Positions 22,185-28,117 of a stretch of DNA of 39,672 bases are shown here, in pieces (position 1 is the stretch's first letter; each line of letters begins with the position of its first letter). Position numbers and translations under genes: made by a program. Below the pieces are notes generated by a model. It searched no databases, was not told the origin of the DNA, and worked only from the letters and a program-made list of their open reading frames with translations. Source of the DNA: a virus; IMG/VR virus record IMGVR_UViG_3300009158_000092, positions 1 to 39,672 of that record. The stretch is one strand, 5' to 3'.

Positions 22185-22850
22185 ATGACCAACGAACTAA
22201 TATCAAGTAAATATACATTTATCTGCGACCCAGATGAGTGTGATTGTCTAATCGAACTAACATCATCGGACGGGTTTGGATTCCCTTCTGGTGTGACAGA
22301 GCTCACATGCCCGTGTGGTCGCAAGACCACATTAGTGTCAGTGGAGCATGCTACAATACAACCAACAAACCAAACGAAAGAGGAAAAAATGGAAGAAACA
22401 ACTGTAGGAACTATTAACGACCTGCTTACACCTTACAACCCTGATATGTTAGTAACATACAAAAAGATTAGTGGTTATTCTGATACAGAATTCCTTACTG
22501 ATAAGGTTCGCAACATTGAATGGGAACTCCACAACGCTAGAACTAATTCTAAAGCGGTATCTGCAATTCAAAATAAGATTAGTTTAGTTAAAGATATTAT
22601 CACCGAAGCATATGCTGATTCACTTGACCAAGAAACACTTCAGGCAATTGCTGAAGCACTTGAAATTCAACTTACACGTGAAGTTGAATGGTCTGCAACA
22701 ATTGAGGTTAGCGGAACATTAACAATTGATTTGCTTGAGAGCACAGTTGATGATGTCGAACAAGAAATCTACGACAATCTTTATGTTGACTCACAGAACG
22801 GTCAGATTGAAATTGTTGATACTGAAGTAACTAATGTAAGGGAGAACTAA
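22185..22850 (+). CDS. Zinc-ribbon protein fused in frame to a helical domain
   Basis: 221 aa from the leaderless ATG at 22185. The first 68 residues hold CDPDECDC and LTCPCGRKT, a C4 zinc ribbon. Then the frame runs on without a stop through a complete second promoter and leader (unit 12) into a helical, acidic domain that has its own start at 22389. The linker (SVEHATIQPTNQTKEEK) is the translated promoter. Either one long protein and one short one are made, or the long frame is accidental. Confidence 0.55.
   Translation: MTNELISSKYTFICDPDECDCLIELTSSDGFGFPSGVTELTCPCGRKTTLVSVEHATIQPTNQTKEEKMEETTVGTINDLLTPYNPDMLVTYKKISGYSDTEFLTDKVRNIEWELHNARTNSKAVSAIQNKISLVKDIITEAYADSLDQETLQAIAEALEIQLTREVEWSATIEVSGTLTIDLLESTVDDVEQEIYDNLYVDSQNGQIEIVDTEVTNVREN
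22292..22357 (+). promoter_or_regulatory. CRP-like site plus TGTCAG promoter, unit 12, inside a gene
   Basis: TGTGA-CAGAGC-TCACA at 22292-22307 (perfect), TGTCAG at 22336-22341, TACAAT at 22352-22357, leader AAACGAAAGAGG. Operator centre about -64.5. All of it lies inside the open frame of 22185-22850. Serves the ATG at 22389. Confidence 0.7.
22389..22850 (+). CDS. Nested short product, acidic helical protein
   Basis: 153 aa in the same frame as the long gene, with its own promoter and an AAAGAGGAAAAA site. Rich in Glu/Asp and Ile/Leu; a beta segment VEWSATIEVSGTLTID (about 99-114) lies toward the C-terminus. No family recognised. This is probably the main product. Confidence 0.65.
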   Translation: MEETTVGTINDLLTPYNPDMLVTYKKISGYSDTEFLTDKVRNIEWELHNARTNSKAVSAIQNKISLVKDIITEAYADSLDQETLQAIAEALEIQLTREVEWSATIEVSGTLTIDLLESTVDDVEQEIYDNLYVDSQNGQIEIVDTEVTNVREN

Positions 22851-23053
22851 TGTACTTTGAACTTACTGCTCCCGATAGGCTATCTCTCGAGATGGCTTAT
22901 TGGGATGCACAAATCACTGGGCTTGACCCTGAGTTTATGCCACCGTTGACTTTCAACATTGGAACTGGTAGTATTGAGAAAGTAAGTCGCATTCGTGACA
23001 AGTATAATTTAAAAGAATCATACTGGTCAGACAAAGAAGCGACAGGATATTAG
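22850..23053 (+). CDS. Small hypothetical protein
   Basis: 67 aa (MYFELTAPDRLSLEMAYWDA...). TAATG overlap with the gene before. Mixed alpha/beta; no family recognised. Confidence 0.6.
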   Translation: MYFELTAPDRLSLEMAYWDAQITGLDPEFMPPLTFNIGTGSIEKVSRIRDKYNLKESYWSDKEATGY

Positions 23054-23061
23054 GAGATAAA

Positions 23062-23208
23062 ATGTCAGATTATAAAGATGGATTTCAAGACGGGTATAAG
23101 TTTGCTCGTGAAGAGATTATGGAAAAACTATCAGAGATTGATATTGCTGACATTGACTCTTGGATCCTTGACCGTCTTTCCGAAATGATTGAAGGAAATC
23201 AACTATGA
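23062..23208 (+). CDS. Small acidic helical protein
   Basis: 48 aa (MSDYKDGFQDGYKFAREEIM...). The DGFQDGYKFAREE pattern is seen in small phage proteins. GGAG lies 6 bases ahead. The end overlaps the next gene by 4 bases. Unknown. Confidence 0.55.
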   Translation: MSDYKDGFQDGYKFAREEIMEKLSEIDIADIDSWILDRLSEMIEGNQL

Positions 23209-23384
23209 TGGCTGAATGGCTTAAGTGTGACCAATGTGCGGCCCAAGCTATGTGGGAAGCAAAGAAAGATACAATGTCTCTTTATTTTTGCGGACATCAT
23301 AAAAACAAACAGGGCGAGTCACTTGTGGACTGGGCCCATGAAATGGTACAATTACTCAACTACGAAAAAGAAATGGCGGAATAA
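23205..23384 (+). CDS. DUF7455-like zinc mini-protein
   Basis: 59 aa. KCDQCAAQAMWEAKK and YFCGHHKNK give a CxxC...CGHH metal site, matching the actinobacterial/phage DUF7455 pattern (CDRCGAQA...FCGHH). ATGATG start overlapping the previous TGA. The cellular role of the family is unknown. Confidence 0.7.
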   Translation: MMAEWLKCDQCAAQAMWEAKKDTMSLYFCGHHKNKQGESLVDWAHEMVQLLNYEKEMAE

Positions 23385-23385
23385 A

Positions 23386-23751
23386 ATGGGAGATAGAGCA
23401 AACTTTGGGTTTACAGATTCCAAGGGAGATACGTTATATCTATATGGACACTGGGCTGGATATCAAATGCTAGCCAACCTTGCTACTGCTGTAGAGGCAG
23501 CACGAGGTCGGTGGACAGATGAATCATATGCCACACGTATTTGTGTGTCACAATTAATCGGAGCACAATGGCCACAAGAAACTGGCTGGGGTCTCAGCAT
23601 TAATCGATTAGGAGATAACGAACATAAGGTCCCTGTTATTAATTGGCAGGCTAGAACGTTTACTCTATATGAGGAAGACCTAACCACGGAAGTGTTTCAT
23701 ACAAGTTTAGATGCATTTGTATCTAAATACAGTCAACCAGTTATGGTATAA
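23386..23751 (+). CDS. Conserved-type phage hypothetical protein
   Basis: 121 aa from the ATG at 23386, one base after the previous stop. GDRANFGFTDSKGDTLYLYG and a beta-rich core resemble small proteins found in several actinophages ('MGDRANFGF...'). Function unknown. Its stop codon overlaps the -10 box of the small-RNA promoter. Confidence 0.65.
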   Translation: MGDRANFGFTDSKGDTLYLYGHWAGYQMLANLATAVEAARGRWTDESYATRICVSQLIGAQWPQETGWGLSINRLGDNEHKVPVINWQARTFTLYEEDLTTEVFHTSLDAFVSKYSQPVMV

Positions 23752-23752
23752 T
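23747..23752 (+). promoter_or_regulatory. Extended -10 promoter of the candidate small RNA
   Basis: TGG-TATAAT (-10 at 23747-23752) with a poor -35 (TAAATA). It overlaps the stop codon at 23751. Predicted start near 23759. It lacks the TGTCAG box and CRP-like site of the early genes. Confidence 0.5.
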
Positions 23753-23758
23753 TAAACT

Positions 23759-23905
23759 AGGACTAAGGTCCTGGTTTTAATAGGAAATATAATGGTGCAT
23801 CTATCAGTCTGCGGGCCAGGTGCTAAGTAAAGCGGGTTTATTTCTTTCGTTGGAAATCCAGGCAGCCATTCTAAGACCCCCAGGTAAGATCTGGGGGTTT
23901 TTCTA
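23759..23905 (+). ncRNA. Candidate small RNA with an anti-leader loop
   Basis: Bounded by an extended -10 and a strong terminator (23876-23898). No gene of useful length fits. The hairpin AUUUC-UUUCGUUG-GAAAU (23840-23857) shows an 8-base loop, UUUCGUUG, exactly complementary to CAACGAAA, the core of the shared leader and ribosome-binding site of the TGTCAG genes. With stem bases included, UUCUUUCGUU could pair over 10 bases with leaders such as 15230-15239. Pairing would cover the ribosome-binding site, so repression is the simplest idea. Inference; expression is not shown. Confidence 0.5.
23876..23903 (+). terminator. Strong intrinsic terminator
   Basis: ACCCCCAG (23876-23883), 7-base loop, CTGGGGGT (23891-23898), then five more T-rich bases. 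It ends the candidate small RNA and the preceding operon. Confidence 0.85.
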
Positions 23906-23969
23906 TGCCCGCAAAAGCTAAGGGTAAAATATTTCTTTTAAGATGTCAATAGCAAATCGCCTGAAATTC

Positions 23970-24052
23970 TGTGATCTTGACCACAAAGCTGAATCATGTG
24001 GCATGTATCACATGACAATTCTATTCCATTTGTCAGTGGTCCATTGTATAAT
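23970..24052 (+). promoter_or_regulatory. Two CRP-like sites plus TGTCAG promoter, unit 13
   Basis: TGTGA-TCTTGA-CCACA (23970-23985) and TGTGG-CATGTA-TCACA (23997-24012), each one mismatch, centred about -81.5 and -54.5, so 27 bases apart. TGTCAG at 24031-24036, TATAAT at 24047-24052, leader TCAACGAAAGG. GCCCGCAAAAGCT (23908-23920) and CCTGAAATT boxes lie upstream. The only promoter here with two sites. Confidence 0.75.
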
Positions 24053-24079
24053 TGGAACATATCAACGAAAGGATATAAT

Positions 24080-24817
24080 ATGCCAAATTGGGTGTATAAC
24101 GGTTTAACTATTGAGGGAAATCCTGACCAAGTTAAATCTTTAATTAAACAGATGAATAAGCCATTTGTTTATTCAATTACTGCAGTAGGTGATTTATCAT
24201 ATGATGTCAAGCAGACTAAGTATGTTAATCCTATCTTTGCTTTTCATAATATCTATAACTATAGAGATGCTGGTATTACTGATGAGGTATATCATGGACA
24301 GCCTCCTCGTTCCGCCGACTTTTCACAAGCAATGAAGTTTGAGACCAATGACTGGTACAACTTTAATGTTCGTGAGTGGGGAACTAAATGGGATGTAGCC
24401 GTATCTGAGGATAATAAATATCCTGATACATATATGGAAGAATCTGAGAATGGCGAGAACTATGTAGTCTATTATAACTTTAACACTGCATGGTCACGAC
24501 CTCTTGGTGCTATCTCTAAACTATCTGCACAATACCCAACACTACTATTTACTTTATCATATGAAGAAGAAACAGGCTGGGGTGGAGAAATGGAATTCCT
24601 CCGTGGTGAAGTTATCTCAGAATCAGAATACGAAAACCAATGTCGTGATTGTGATGCAACAGACCAAATGGAATACTGCGAAGAAGACTGCGGAGAAATC
24701 TGTGGCAACTGCAATTGGCTTGGCGAGGCAGACCTAGAGGCTGTAGCAAAATGTCAGACCCATAAGATATACTTAGACACTAAAGTACCCGAATATCGAA
24801 AGGCGGAGGCAAAATGA
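24080..24817 (+). CDS. Api92/DUF1281-like protein with ferredoxin-type fold
   Basis: 245 aa from the ATG at 24080 behind CAACGAAAGG. The start MPNWVYNGLTIEGNPDQV is the hallmark of Api92-like/YubB ferredoxin-fold proteins of phages and plasmids, and FNTAWSRPLGAISKLSAQYP and EETGWGGE match the rest of that domain. A C-terminal Cys-rich tail (CRDCDATDQMEYCEEDCGEI) adds a possible zinc site. The role of the family is not established. Confidence 0.8.
   Translation: MPNWVYNGLTIEGNPDQVKSLIKQMNKPFVYSITAVGDLSYDVKQTKYVNPIFAFHNIYNYRDAGITDEVYHGQPPRSADFSQAMKFETNDWYNFNVREWGTKWDVAVSEDNKYPDTYMEESENGENYVVYYNFNTAWSRPLGAISKLSAQYPTLLFTLSYEEETGWGGEMEFLRGEVISESEYENQCRDCDATDQMEYCEEDCGEICGNCNWLGEADLEAVAKCQTHKIYLDTKVPEYRKAEAK
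24752..24773 (+). promoter_or_regulatory. Intragenic TGTCAG promoter, unit 14
   Basis: TGTCAG (24752-24757), ten bases, TATACT (24768-24773), inside the 3' end of the Api92-like gene. The leader variant TCGAAAGGCGG follows and serves the ATG at 24814. No CRP-like site. Confidence 0.6.
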
Positions 24818-25098
24818 AAATAGAATCATTAGATGTACTAAAGGCTCAAAAGCAAATGTCAGAAGCAAATGTAAGTTTTCTAGAGAATGAAAACCAAATG
24901 GTAATAGACGCAACATATTCAGAGATTGGCGAAATGCTAGTTGAAGATTGGGTCAATTCCAATTTAGATGAAGGGCAGATGTATGCAGATTTTAGATTTG
25001 CAGAAATGTCAGATAACAATTACCTAAAAGGTAGATTTAATCAGTTCTATGATTTAAATGCAGGCGACCAATACTATTTAGAATGTGAGGAAGAATGA
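24814..25098 (+). CDS. Acidic hypothetical protein
   Basis: 94 aa, ATGA overlap with the gene before. Acidic and helical with YADFRFAEMSDNNYLKGRF near the end. No family recognised. Confidence 0.6.
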   Translation: MKIESLDVLKAQKQMSEANVSFLENENQMVIDATYSEIGEMLVEDWVNSNLDEGQMYADFRFAEMSDNNYLKGRFNQFYDLNAGDQYYLECEEE

Positions 25099-25241
25099 TT
25101 ACTACACAGGAACTAATTGATTATATGTATGATGACAACTTGACACATTTTGATGACAGAGACACATCAGATGATTGTGATTGTTATATTCACATAACAC
25201 TCAACACTATGATTAAATATATGGAGGCAATAGAATGCTAG
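25095..25241 (+). CDS. Small acidic hypothetical protein
   Basis: 48 aa (MITTQELIDYMYDDNLTHFD...), with CDCY in the middle and a final Cys. ATGA overlap behind GAGGAAG. Unknown. Confidence 0.55.
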   Translation: MITTQELIDYMYDDNLTHFDDRDTSDDCDCYIHITLNTMIKYMEAIEC

Positions 25242-25411
25242 GTTATACTAAAACAGATCTTGATGAAATGGGAAATGCTTGTCATGATGCTAAGTTATTT
25301 TATATCATGAAGTCAGATGTAACCCATGTTGACCAAGACCCTTTAGTTGAAGGCTTATTGAAAGCACAAGACTTTTTGGAAGGTCTTTGGGCGGAGGGTT
25401 ATTTTGACTAA
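25235..25411 (+). CDS. Small hypothetical protein
   Basis: 58 aa (MLGYTKTDLDEMGNACHDAK...), helical. Overlaps the previous gene by 7 bases behind GGAGG. Unknown. Confidence 0.55.
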   Translation: MLGYTKTDLDEMGNACHDAKLFYIMKSDVTHVDQDPLVEGLLKAQDFLEGLWAEGYFD

Positions 25412-25610
25412 GTCATCAGCATTTATAGAATACATGAAGATTCATTTAATTAGTCTTAACCAGGACTTAGAGGATGCACGTAATAATGTTGCCTTAAATG
25501 AAGATGAATACTTTGAATCAGATAATTTTTATATGGGAGCAATTGACGCAACCGAACATTTATTGTCAGTGGCTACTGATATAATGAACTCTACTAACGA
25601 AAGGGTATAA
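25404..25610 (+). CDS. Small hypothetical protein
   Basis: 68 aa with a TTG start that overlaps the previous gene by 8 bases behind GGAGGG. Acidic helix (LEDARNNVALNEDEYFESDN). Promoter unit 15 lies in its 3' end. Unknown. Confidence 0.55.
   Translation: MTKSSAFIEYMKIHLISLNQDLEDARNNVALNEDEYFESDNFYMGAIDATEHLLSVATDIMNSTNERV
25564..25585 (+). promoter_or_regulatory. Intragenic TGTCAG promoter, unit 15
   Basis: TGTCAG (25564-25569), ten bases, TATAAT (25580-25585), leader TAACGAAAGGG; serves 25612. No CRP-like site. Inside the previous coding sequence. Confidence 0.7.
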
Positions 25611-25611
25611 A

Positions 25612-25881
25612 ATGAATGCAGAAGACATTGGGCTCCCGCCCCATTTGCAACGTTTGGTTAATGCTGGAGTATCGGGCCTTGACATTATGCACGGTGAACT
25701 AAAGAATCTAATGCTCATTGCTGAGCAAGACTTGGCAGACGCAATCGAACGGGAAGAAGAGACCGAAGAAGCAATGGACTCTATGGTCCGTACTGAATGC
25801 GAGGGCCACCTAGACGCCCTAGTAGCATTATATGAACTAACATATCAACTATCATTTGCGATTGGAGCACGGACACTATGA
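25612..25881 (+). CDS. Acidic helical hypothetical protein
   Basis: 89 aa behind AACGAAAGGG. Long acidic helix (DLADAIEREEETEEAMDSM). GC is higher than in the genes around it. ATGA overlap with the next gene. Unknown. Confidence 0.6.
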   Translation: MNAEDIGLPPHLQRLVNAGVSGLDIMHGELKNLMLIAEQDLADAIEREEETEEAMDSMVRTECEGHLDALVALYELTYQLSFAIGARTL

Positions 25882-26195
25882 AGCCTGAAGACAAAGATAA
25901 ACTAAACGAATGTTTAAAAATTCTAGACACCACGGACCTAGGGCTTTCTATGGTCTGGCTATGGACTTGGTCGACAATTGGCAACATCCTAGAGGACGAG
26001 ACATACAAGGCTAATGTTACCAAGGACCAAATGTGGGAGCACCTGTGTGAGGCTGTAGAGGCAGGCCAGGGGTTCTCTCTAGAGTGGGGTGCAGAACAGC
26101 ACCAAGAGGAAGTACTTGATTGGATGTTAAGCAGGGACTACATCGTGGACCCTGAAGACCTAGATGAAGAGGAGGAAGAAGATGAAGATGAGTGA
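25878..26195 (+). CDS. Acidic-tailed hypothetical protein
   Basis: 105 aa. Trp-rich middle (MVWLWTWSTIG, MWEHLCEAVEAGQGFSLEWG) and a poly-acidic end (DLDEEEEEDEDE). Acidic tails of this kind can mimic DNA, but there is no direct evidence. Confidence 0.6.
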   Translation: MKPEDKDKLNECLKILDTTDLGLSMVWLWTWSTIGNILEDETYKANVTKDQMWEHLCEAVEAGQGFSLEWGAEQHQEEVLDWMLSRDYIVDPEDLDEEEEEDEDE

Positions 26196-26328
26196 CAGGT
26201 ATGTGAACGATCAATTAAATACAGCCCAAAAGCTTTTGTGGGGCGGATCAGAAACTGAGAACATTGAGGCCCACAACATCATTGCTAAATTAATTAAAGA
26301 TCGTGAAGATCTAATTGAAAATTCGTAG
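26188..26328 (+). CDS. Small hypothetical protein
   Basis: 46 aa (MSDRYVNDQLNTAQKLLWGG...), helical. Overlaps the previous gene in another frame; a start at 26182 is also possible. Unknown. Confidence 0.5.
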   Translation: MSDRYVNDQLNTAQKLLWGGSETENIEAHNIIAKLIKDREDLIENS

Positions 26329-26374
26329 GGGCAAAATAAAGCTGTTACGACACAACTAAATAAAGGCGTGAAAT

Positions 26375-26406
26375 CTATTTACAAATTCGTAAATAGTTGG
26401 TATAAT
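26375..26406 (+). promoter_or_regulatory. Promoter with palindromic operator
   Basis: TTTACA (26378-26383), 17 bases, TATAAT (26401-26406). A perfect inverted repeat CTATTTAC-N6-GTAAATAG (26375-26396) covers the -35 and half of the spacer, the usual place for a repressor. It drives the 26442 gene, which is closed by its own terminator, so this is a self-contained unit outside the TGTCAG class. Confidence 0.7.
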
Positions 26407-26441
26407 TAATATAAATGACATCTCTTGAAAGGAGATTTAAA

Positions 26442-26591
26442 ATGGCAACAAAGCGTGAATATCTAAAGTCACAAGGCATTACAGTAGGTGTACGTGGTCG
26501 CTTCTCAGGAGCAGCCAAGGTAGCTCTAGCGGAGGCTGCAGCAAAGGGAATCACATTTACAGCAGAGGTTCCAGCAGGTAAGGCAAAGTAA
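26442..26591 (+). CDS. Small basic protein, possible Lsr2-like DNA-binding domain
   Basis: 49 aa behind GAAAGGAG. YLKSQGITVGVRGRFSGAAK and an Ala-rich helix (VALAEAAAKG) recall the C-terminal DNA-binding part of Lsr2-type proteins, including an RGR-like AT-minor-groove motif. The match is weak. Its own strong promoter with operator and strong terminator suggest high, regulated expression, as for a nucleoid-type protein. Confidence 0.5.
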   Translation: MATKREYLKSQGITVGVRGRFSGAAKVALAEAAAKGITFTAEVPAGKAK

Positions 26592-26595
26592 TTTA

Positions 26596-26637
26596 AGCAA
26601 AGGTGGCAGGGCTGTTGGTCCTTGCCACCTTTTGCTT
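26596..26637 (+). terminator. Intrinsic terminator
   Basis: GCAAAGGTGGCAGG and CCTTGCCACCTTTTGC form a stem of about 13 pairs, followed by TTTTC. Ends the 26442 transcript. A TATAAT (26645-26650) right behind it could start the next gene. Confidence 0.8.
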
Positions 26638-26680
26638 TTCTTGATATAATAACGGGTTAGACAAATAGGCGGAGGCGGAA

Positions 26681-26947
26681 ATGGCTAGAAAATCAGATGA
26701 AGAAAAACTAGTAGAACAGATACATAAAGCATTAGATAACTATTGGTTTAATATACCATTGTTTGCCAGTTTACTTATAGATGAAAACAATTACTACAAT
26801 AATAAGATTGCTGAAATGATTATACATATCTCAGACTACATGTCAGTTCAATATATCAAAGCATGGGAACATGGGACAGTATCAGAAGGTTTAACAATTG
26901 GAGCATATGTAAAAGAAATGCTCGACTTGAAGAAGTTGGAAGAATAG
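26681..26947 (+). CDS. Hypothetical protein
   Basis: 88 aa behind GGAGGCGG. Helical, aromatic-rich (ALDNYWFNIPLFASLLIDEN). Last rightward gene before the converging region. No family recognised. Confidence 0.6.
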   Translation: MARKSDEEKLVEQIHKALDNYWFNIPLFASLLIDENNYYNNKIAEMIIHISDYMSVQYIKAWEHGTVSEGLTIGAYVKEMLDLKKLEE

Positions 26948-26954
26948 CCCAACA

Positions 26955-27000
26955 TCATCCACAAATTAGATCCACATCCTTATCCACAGGGTGTGGATTT
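26955..27000 (+). other. DnaA-like box cluster overlapping a terminator
   Basis: TCATCCACA (26955-26963, one mismatch), TTATCCACA (26980-26988, perfect) and TGTGGATTT (26992-27000, mirror, one mismatch). The last two also form the stem of the terminator. Confidence 0.5.
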
Positions 27001-27006
27001 TTTTTT
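26982..27006 (+). terminator. Terminator built from DnaA boxes
   Basis: ATCCACA (26982-26988), GGG loop, TGTGGAT (26992-26998), then a run of T to 27006. The stem is short but the T-run is nine bases long. It closes the rightward region. Confidence 0.65.
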
Positions 27007-27457
27007 GATCAAGGCGTGGAATGTGGGGCAAATTTTCTATTTACGAAGGCTTGACAAATTCGCCTGAAAATGCATATAAATGTCGACAAATGTATATACA
27101 ATGTATATTAAATCTAATAGAATGTATGCACAATTGGCCAAAATTTGTCAGAATTTTTATATGAAATCTATTGACAATGTGGGCAAAATATGCCCTTTAC
27201 GAAGCATTGACAAGTATCCCTGAATATGATAGGGCATGTCCTCCAAATAAAAACATTACGATGGCCCATGCGGATCGTTCAATTACATATGTATGTTTAA
27301 CTAGATGTATCTATAGTATATTGGATATAATCTATAGTATATATTCTCCACTATGCTCCACTTTACTCCACTATATAAGCCTTCTAAGGGCTATATGAGA
27401 CTGGAGAAAGGGGAGGGGGATATAGGAGTTAAGACCAAATTGCTGTAAATTCTACAG
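27007..27457. other. Converging intergenic region with two degenerate control cassettes
   Basis: About 450 bases with no convincing gene. Two related blocks (27021-27068 and 27173-27220) share GGGCAAA, TTTACGA, TTGACA and CCTGAA, the boxes of the early-region control units, but lack TGTCAG and a good CRP-like site. TTGACA-N18-TATAAA near 27051-27080 could be a promoter. CTCCACT occurs three times near 27348-27372. Short frames beginning MW.K..LYE in both blocks are probably a by-product of the shared boxes. Confidence 0.5.
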
Positions 27458-27592
27458 CTATCTTACTGCACATTCCAGACATATAAATGGGTCATCATTA
27501 GCCTTGAAATAAATATTATTACATTCGGAGCATGCTACCCTATATGGCTCTTTTTTAGCAAACTGACTATATGATGATTCAAACTTATTCAT
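27458..27592 (-). CDS. Zinc-ribbon mini-protein
   Basis: 44 aa with CSEC (21-24) and CLEC (38-41). Last gene of the leftward right-hand block. ATGA overlap with the gene upstream of it. Confidence 0.6.
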   Translation of the reverse strand: MNKFESSYSQFAKKEPYRVACSECNNIYFKANDDPFICLECAVR

Positions 27593-27678
27593 TTTTTACG
27601 CACCGCAATAACAAATGCAATTAATATAATTATTGGTACCCAAAATACTATGATTGCTAAAGCTGCTAATGACTCCAT
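27589..27678 (-). CDS. Tiny membrane peptide
   Basis: 29 aa, a single hydrophobic helix (MESLAALAIIVFWVPIIILI) with a VRKK end. Overlaps on both sides. Unknown. Confidence 0.5.
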   Translation of the reverse strand: MESLAALAIIVFWVPIIILIAFVIAVRKK

Positions 27679-27860
27679 TACTTACAACTTATGCAGTAAT
27701 ATGGAGCACGAAGGTTTTCTGGAGCAGTGTATCCAGATCGAGCACATTTATGGCATGTAGCCTTAATTAGATTAGATTGTTCTATATCAAAGGTAAATGA
27801 CCTTGTGTAATATAGTTTAGTTAAATACCATGTGATTAGTATAGCTAGTATTGTTATCAT
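27678..27860 (-). CDS. Membrane-anchored zinc ribbon
   Basis: 60 aa from the ATG at 27860, which has a good GGGGAGG site; a start at 27887 would lie inside the upstream gene. An N-terminal helix (MITILAILITWYLTKLYY) anchors a C4 ribbon (CHKC, CISC). Confidence 0.6.
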   Translation of the reverse strand: MITILAILITWYLTKLYYTRSFTFDIEQSNLIKATCHKCARSGYTAPENLRAPYYCISCK

Positions 27861-27862
27861 TT

Positions 27863-28111
27863 TTAGGCCTCCCCGCTTTTTTCCCAATATGGGATTCCGT
27901 TTTCATCATAATCAGATCCTAATCTGCTAAGCAATTCCTGAGTATATGGATCTATTTTCCATGCTTCCAGCATGGGCTGCAGATCACTTTCATCGTATGT
28001 TCGTCTAGGTAACATATCATCATCCATGGCACCACAATTAAAGCATGTGACTTGACCATCAAGGTCTAATTGATAGTCACATCCATATTTAGTACATAGG
28101 GCATCGCTCAT
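27863..28111 (-). CDS. Zinc-ribbon protein, leaderless
   Basis: 82 aa. CTKYGC and CFNC form a metal site. The ATG at 28111 lies exactly 7 bases after TATAAT (28123-28118); TTGACT stands 18 bases further up (28147-28142). The rest is acidic and helical (LQPMLEAWKIDPYTQELL). Unknown. Confidence 0.65.
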   Translation of the reverse strand: MSDALCTKYGCDYQLDLDGQVTCFNCGAMDDDMLPRRTYDESDLQPMLEAWKIDPYTQELLSRLGSDYDENGIPYWEKSGEA

Positions 28112-28117
28112 ATAGTA

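Noticed and set aside
22010-22210. 66-codon plus-strand frame
   Set aside because: It runs through the tRNA-Asp gene and the next promoter.
27021-27220. Two related short frames beginning MWGKFSIYEGLT and MWAKYALYEALT
   Set aside because: They look like paralogous peptides, but the shared bases are the GGGCAAA, TTTACGA, TTGACA and CCTGAA boxes of the control cassettes. No ribosome-binding site precedes them and the frames diverge at once afterwards.
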